DNA of 9,769 nt from Kiloniellales bacterium (GTDB lineage: Bacteria; Pseudomonadota; Alphaproteobacteria; Kiloniellales; JAKSDN01), in contig JAKSDN010001058.1 in assembly GCA_022360075.1 (NCBI GenBank), positions 1 through 9,769 of the forward strand, written 5' to 3'. Position 1 is the stretch's first letter; the number at the start of each line of letters is the position of its first letter. Shown here one piece after another: positions 6,648 through 9,769 of the stretch. Position numbers and translations under genes: made by a program. A model generated the notes under the pieces. It was not told the origin of the DNA. It searched no databases and saw only the letters and a program-made list of their open reading frames with translations.

Positions 6648-7779
6648 ATGCGCGCTGAAATCGAAGCGGTGGTGAGCGAGATCCGGAGCTCGCTGGCCCT
6701 GCTGAGGAGGCATCTTTGACATCGAGGCCGCGAGCCGCCGCCTCGACGAGCTGAACAAGCTCGCCGAAGACCCGGAGCTTTGGAACGATCCCACGGAAGC
6801 GCAGAAGCTGATGCGCGAGCGCACGGCGCTCGATCAATCGATCTCCAGCTACCACGCGGTCGAGACCGAGCTCGAAGACGCCATGACTCTGCTCGAGCTG
6901 GGCGAGGCGGAAGAGGATGCGGCCAGCATCGAGGAGGCCGAGGCCGCGCTGATGGCGCTGCGCGCCCGCGCCGAGAAGCAGCAGCTCGAAAGCCTGCTGT
7001 CCGGCGAGGCCGACGCCAACGACTGCTACTTGGAGCTCAATGCCGGCGCCGGCGGCACCGAGGCGCAGGACTGGGCCGAGATGCTGCTGCGCATGTACAC
7101 ACGCTGGGCCGACGCGCACGGCTTCAAGGCCGAGTGGCTCGAGGAGAGCCCCGGTGAAGAGGCCGGAATCAAGTCCGCCGCCCTCAAAATCCAGGGGCAC
7201 AATGCCTACGGCTGGCTGAAGACCGAGTCGGGCGTGCATCGCCTGGTGCGGATCTCGCCCTTCGACTCCCAGGCCCGCCGGCACACCAGCTTCGCCAGCG
7301 TCTGGGTCTATCCGGTGGTCGACGACAGCATCGAAATCGAGATCCTCGACAAGGACCTGCGCGTCGACACTTACCGGGCCTCGGGCGCCGGTGGCCAGCA
7401 CGTCAACCGCACCGACAGCGCGGTGCGCATCACGCACCAGCCGACGGGCATCGTCGTGCAGTGCCAGAACGATCGCTCGCAACACAAGAACCGGGCCACG
7501 GCCATGGCCATGCTGAAGGCCCGGCTCTACGAGCACGAGCTGCAGAAGCGCGAGGCGCAGGCCCAGGCCGAGGCCGACAGCAAGTCGGACATCGGCTGGG
7601 GCCACCAAATCCGCTCTTACGTGCTGCAGCCTTATCAGATGGTCAAGGACCTGCGGACTGGGGTAGAAAAAGGCAACGCCCAGGGCGTGCTGGACGGGGA
7701 CCTGGATGACTTCCTCGAAGCCTCCCTGGCGCATCGGCTCGACGGCGGGGTCGAGCAGGTGGAGGAGGCCACGTCCTAG
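6648..7779 (+). CDS. prfB: Peptide chain release factor 2, with programmed +1 frameshift
   Basis: Release factor that recognises UGA and UAA stop codons and triggers peptide hydrolysis on the ribosome. The gene is read as 6648-6716 (23 codons), a skip of T6717, then 6718-7776 (353 codons) and TAG: 376 residues, close to the 365 of E. coli RF2. The stop-recognition tripeptide Ser203-Pro-Phe205 and the catalytic Gly248-Gly-Gln250 are present. SPF, rather than the PxT of RF1, fixes it as RF2. Ala244 occupies the position where E. coli K-12 has its unusual Thr246. The zero-frame start at 6648 has a good AGGAG. The first ATG in the downstream frame is at 6811, so a caller ignoring recoding would lose over 50 N-terminal residues. 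Expression should be autoregulated: low RF2 favours the shift. It lies 134 bp after PBP1a, behind a candidate terminator. Confidence 0.96.
6705..6720 (+). promoter_or_regulatory. prfB +1 programmed frameshift site
   Basis: The sequence is AGG AGG CAT CTT TGA C in the starting frame. It has every element of the known E. coli site (AGG GGG TAT CTT TGA C): an internal Shine-Dalgarno-like AGGAGG (6705-6710), a 3-nt spacer, the slippery CTT (6714-6716), the UGA stop (6717-6719) and a following C that weakens termination. The downstream frame (GAC ATC GAG ...) is continuous with the RF2 body. Confidence 0.96.
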
Positions 7780-7816
7780 CCAGGCTCAGGGCGACGGATC
7801 AGAGGGGAGATCGCCC

Positions 7817-8431
7817 GTGAAGGAAGTGCTCGACGGCATATTCATGTGGTCCCGGCTGTCCGAGCCGCACGGCTATGACTTCAACGGCTATTTCCTGCGC
7901 CATCCCGACGGCAATCTGGCGGTCGACCCGGTCGAGCCCGGGGAAGAGGATCTGCAGACTCTGATCAAGGAGGGCCTGAGCGAGATCCTGATCACCAACC
8001 GGAACCACTCGCGCGCCGCGAACGTGCTCCGCGACGCGACCGGTGCTCGGACCGCCATTCACCGCGCGGACGCCGACCATGCCCAGCGCCAGGGCTGCGT
8101 CATCGACGAGGCCATGTCGAGCGGCGAGATGCACGGCCCGCTCCTGATCATACCGGCCAAGGGCAAGTCGCCGGGCGAGGTCGTGCTGCATTGGCACGAG
8201 CGCCGGCTTCTTTTCGTCGGCGATGCGGTGATCGGCAACCCGCCGGGCGAGCTGTCGCTCTTGCCCGAGGACAAGCTCGACGATCCCACGCAGCTCCGCG
8301 ACAGCCTGCGGGCCTTGCTCGACGTCGATTTCGATACGCTCCTGCTGGGCGACGGCGAGCCGCTCCTGAGCGGGGCCAAGGCACGGCTGAGCGCTCTGGT
8401 GGAGAGCTTCCCGGAAGCGGATGGCGGGTGA
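7817..8431 (+). CDS. Metallo-beta-lactamase-fold protein with a degenerate metal site
   Basis: Small (204-residue) cytoplasmic protein resembling MBL-fold hydrolases, with no signal peptide. The fold is suggested by NGYFLRHPDGNLAVDPV near the N-terminus, an EILIT strand, a GKSPGEVVL turn, LLFVGDAVIG and a final LLLGDGEP. The usual ligand motif T-H-x-H-x-D-H reads T60-N-R-N-H-S-R66, so all four ligand positions are replaced. The next ligand (GHTPG in active members) is Lys117, and the last (GHG) is Asp179. Only the bridging Asp136 in GDA remains. It is therefore unlikely to be a classic two-metal hydrolase; I recall similar TNRNH-containing MBL relatives in other alphaproteobacteria, so the loss may be a family trait. 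The GTG start at 7817 has GGGGAG seven bases upstream, 37 bp after prfB, so co-transcription is possible. Its function is unknown. Confidence 0.8.
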   Translation: MKEVLDGIFMWSRLSEPHGYDFNGYFLRHPDGNLAVDPVEPGEEDLQTLIKEGLSEILITNRNHSRAANVLRDATGARTAIHRADADHAQRQGCVIDEAMSSGEMHGPLLIIPAKGKSPGEVVLHWHERRLLFVGDAVIGNPPGELSLLPEDKLDDPTQLRDSLRALLDVDFDTLLLGDGEPLLSGAKARLSALVESFPEADGG

Positions 8432-8492
8432 CGCTTTCGCCAACCGTTCTACCGCGTTCCAGCCCACCATCGATTTTCAATGTTCTCAAGAC

Positions 8493-8511
8493 GAGGACGC
8501 AAAGCGTCTTC
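8493..8511. terminator. Hairpin in the convergent gap (possible bidirectional terminator)
   Basis: GAGGACGC and GCGTCTTC pair over 8 bp (one G-U) around an AAA loop, between the stops of the MBL gene (8431) and the DUF2332 gene (8535). Neither strand shows a T-run directly after it, so the assignment rests on its position between convergent genes and the stem itself. Confidence 0.3.
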
Positions 8512-8534
8512 CTAGCGAAGACCGAATACCAGAA

Positions 8535-9572
8535 TCATGGCGGCCCGATCCAGGCGCCGTGGGCGTCGCAAAGCGCCAGGCGTCGGCTCTCGGGCATGCC
8601 CTTGCCATGGCGCGTCAGGGTCAGTGCCGGCGCTTCGGCCGCGCCCCATTCGAGGCCGAGGCGATACAGCATGCGCAGTTCGCCCAGCCGATCGAGTTGG
8701 GCGAGAAAGGCGGACCGCGCCTCGACCGCGAACTGGTTGAGCGTGAAGGAATGCACGAGGCAGATCGGCTCATCCGCTCCGATCGCGTCCAGGGCTTCCG
8801 GCAGTCGCGCCTGGCCATCGCCGGCCAGCAAAGTTGGGCGCAGGCGTGCGGCGATCGCGGCGGCGGTCTCGAGGCGGACGGCACGTTCGTGCTGCTCGGG
8901 CCAGATCAGGGCGCGCAGCCAGGCGACGTCCGCCGGGTCGGCCGGGTCGAGCGGGACTGGATCGATGCCGATGCGGCTTGCGACGGCCGGCAAGCGTCGC
9001 GGGAGGGTGGGGGCCCGGCCGTGCAGGGTGCAACGGAGGATGAGCGGCGCCTCAGGGTCGCCGACGAAGCCCGCCGCGCCGTAGTCGTAGCCGTAGTGGT
9101 CCCAGAACAGGTTCAGGCCCGCACTGGCACCGATCTCGATGATGTGCAGCGGCGCAACGGTCATCTCTGCGACGGCGGCGAAGCCCGGCAGCAGGCAGGC
9201 GCAGCGCTGGACCTCGTTGGTGCTGACGACCCGCGTGCGCAGGATCTCTGCGATTTTGTCGGCGTGACGGCGGCAGAAGGCCTGGAAGGCGGGAAAGGCG
9301 CCATCGGCGGGTGCCGGTGACGCGGTGAGGCTCGGATAGAAGGCGGCCAGCGGCTCGTCATCGGGCCCTTGCAGCAACAGCGCGTGCACCGCGCCGAGCA
9401 GCATATTGGCCGGCGGCTGGCCGTCGCGGCGAGCCGAGGCCAGCGCCAACAGCGCCGGGTCCTCGGCGACGCCGAGGGCGATCGCGTGGTAGAGCGGCGA
9501 TATGCCGCGGCATTCACGCTCGGCGAAGCTGCGAAAGCGGTCAGCCAGGGCGGCGTGATCGGGTTCAGACAT
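8535..9572 (-). CDS. DUF2332 family protein
   Basis: 345-residue protein that I recognise as DUF2332; its function is not established. Family-like features are an N-terminal SPLYHAIALG segment, LLGAVHALLLQG, the signature TNEVQRCACLLPG (about 118-130; Asn119, Glu120) and a glycine-rich strand-turn IIEIGASAGLNLFWD with Glu146 and Gly148. The last resembles motif I of Rossmann-fold methyltransferases, and the late LVHSFTLNQF segment would fit a following strand, so an S-adenosylmethionine or nucleotide-binding fold is plausible; this is inference, not a function call. No signal peptide or membrane helix. The ATG at 9572 has GAGAAG five bases upstream. It starts 19 bp after the DUF455 gene on the same strand, suggesting one transcript, and converges on the MBL gene. 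Confidence 0.85.
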   Translation of the reverse strand: MSEPDHAALADRFRSFAERECRGISPLYHAIALGVAEDPALLALASARRDGQPPANMLLGAVHALLLQGPDDEPLAAFYPSLTASPAPADGAFPAFQAFCRRHADKIAEILRTRVVSTNEVQRCACLLPGFAAVAEMTVAPLHIIEIGASAGLNLFWDHYGYDYGAAGFVGDPEAPLILRCTLHGRAPTLPRRLPAVASRIGIDPVPLDPADPADVAWLRALIWPEQHERAVRLETAAAIAARLRPTLLAGDGQARLPEALDAIGADEPICLVHSFTLNQFAVEARSAFLAQLDRLGELRMLYRLGLEWGAAEAPALTLTRHGKGMPESRRLALCDAHGAWIGPP

Positions 9573-9591
9573 GGTCTTCTCGCCGCTGGGT

Positions 9592-9769
9592 TTAGAGGTC
9601 CTCGTAGAAGGCGGCCGTCAAGCCGGCCTTCGCCCGCGCATCGTCGTTGAAAGGTGGTTTCAGCGTTCCCTTGAAGTGGCGACGGACCAAGCTTCGCCAA
9701 GTCTCGGCCGGCGCCAAACCGCGCTGTGCGCAGAGCCAGTCGAACCAGCGTTTGCCGATCGCGACGTGC
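9592..9769 (-). CDS. DUF455 family ferritin-like protein (partial, 5' end outside window)
   Basis: Only the last 58 residues are visible, starting HVAIGKRWFDWLCAQRGL and ending FYEDL before TAA. The pattern HVAIG-x-RWF-x-WLC, then HFKGTLKPPFN and AR-x-KAGL, fits the C-terminus of DUF455 proteins, a ferritin-like four-helix family. In that family the leading His is usually part of an E-x-x-H metal ligand pair; its Glu would lie just outside the window. The substrate and metal are not known to me. Downstream on the same strand is the DUF2332 gene, 19 bp away. The family call rests on recall of a short segment. Confidence 0.7.
   Translation of the reverse strand, partial: HVAIGKRWFDWLCAQRGLAPAETWRSLVRRHFKGTLKPPFNDDARAKAGLTAAFYEDL

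Noticed and set aside
6717..6719. prfB as a pseudogene broken by a TGA stop
   Set aside because: The stop sits in a complete, known recoding site, and the downstream frame is intact with the SPF and GGQ motifs.

Overview
This is high-GC bacterial DNA (roughly two-thirds G+C by eye). The order rne (divergent) - AmiC-type amidase - PBP1a - prfB is, from memory, common in Alphaproteobacteria. The RNase E carries a long acidic/Ala-rich insertion in its S1 domain and matches alphaproteobacterial RNase E closely outside it. A Rhodospirillales-like organism is my best guess; no rRNA or other marker here settles it. I see no mobile element, CRISPR array, tRNA, rRNA or sign of recent transfer.

Layout. 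(1) 1-2167, minus strand: rne, cut at its 3' end by the window edge. (2) 2168-2750: a 583-bp divergent intergenic region. It holds a candidate rne promoter, a long (about 377 nt) candidate rne leader with several hairpins, and an AT-rich stretch next to the amidase with a candidate promoter. (3) 2751-6513, plus strand: a secreted AMIN + Amidase_3 cell-wall amidase, then a bifunctional class A penicillin-binding protein (PBP1a), separated by 97 bp that contain a bulged stem-loop. (4) 6648-7779, plus strand: prfB, release factor 2. Its first 23 codons lie in another frame and are joined through a classic autoregulatory +1 frameshift site (AGGAGG, then CTT TGA C). A gene caller that does not know this site would truncate the gene. 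(5) 7817-8431, plus strand: a small metallo-beta-lactamase-fold protein that has lost nearly all its metal ligands. (6) 8535-9572 and 9592-9769, minus strand: a DUF2332 protein preceded by the 3' end of a DUF455 ferritin-like gene, 19 bp apart and probably one transcript. They converge on the MBL gene.

How they work together. The amidase and PBP1a act on opposite sides of peptidoglycan turnover, cutting stem peptides and polymerising/cross-linking strands. RNase E and RF2 are core RNA-decay and translation-termination factors, and both carry sequence consistent with self-regulation: a long structured leader for rne and the recoding site for prfB. The last three genes are conserved families of unknown or poorly known function. 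The window is mainly conserved housekeeping DNA. I did not find a convincing new system; the points most worth checking are the rne leader, the ligand-less MBL protein, the amidase-PBP1a stem-loop and the DUF455-DUF2332 pair.
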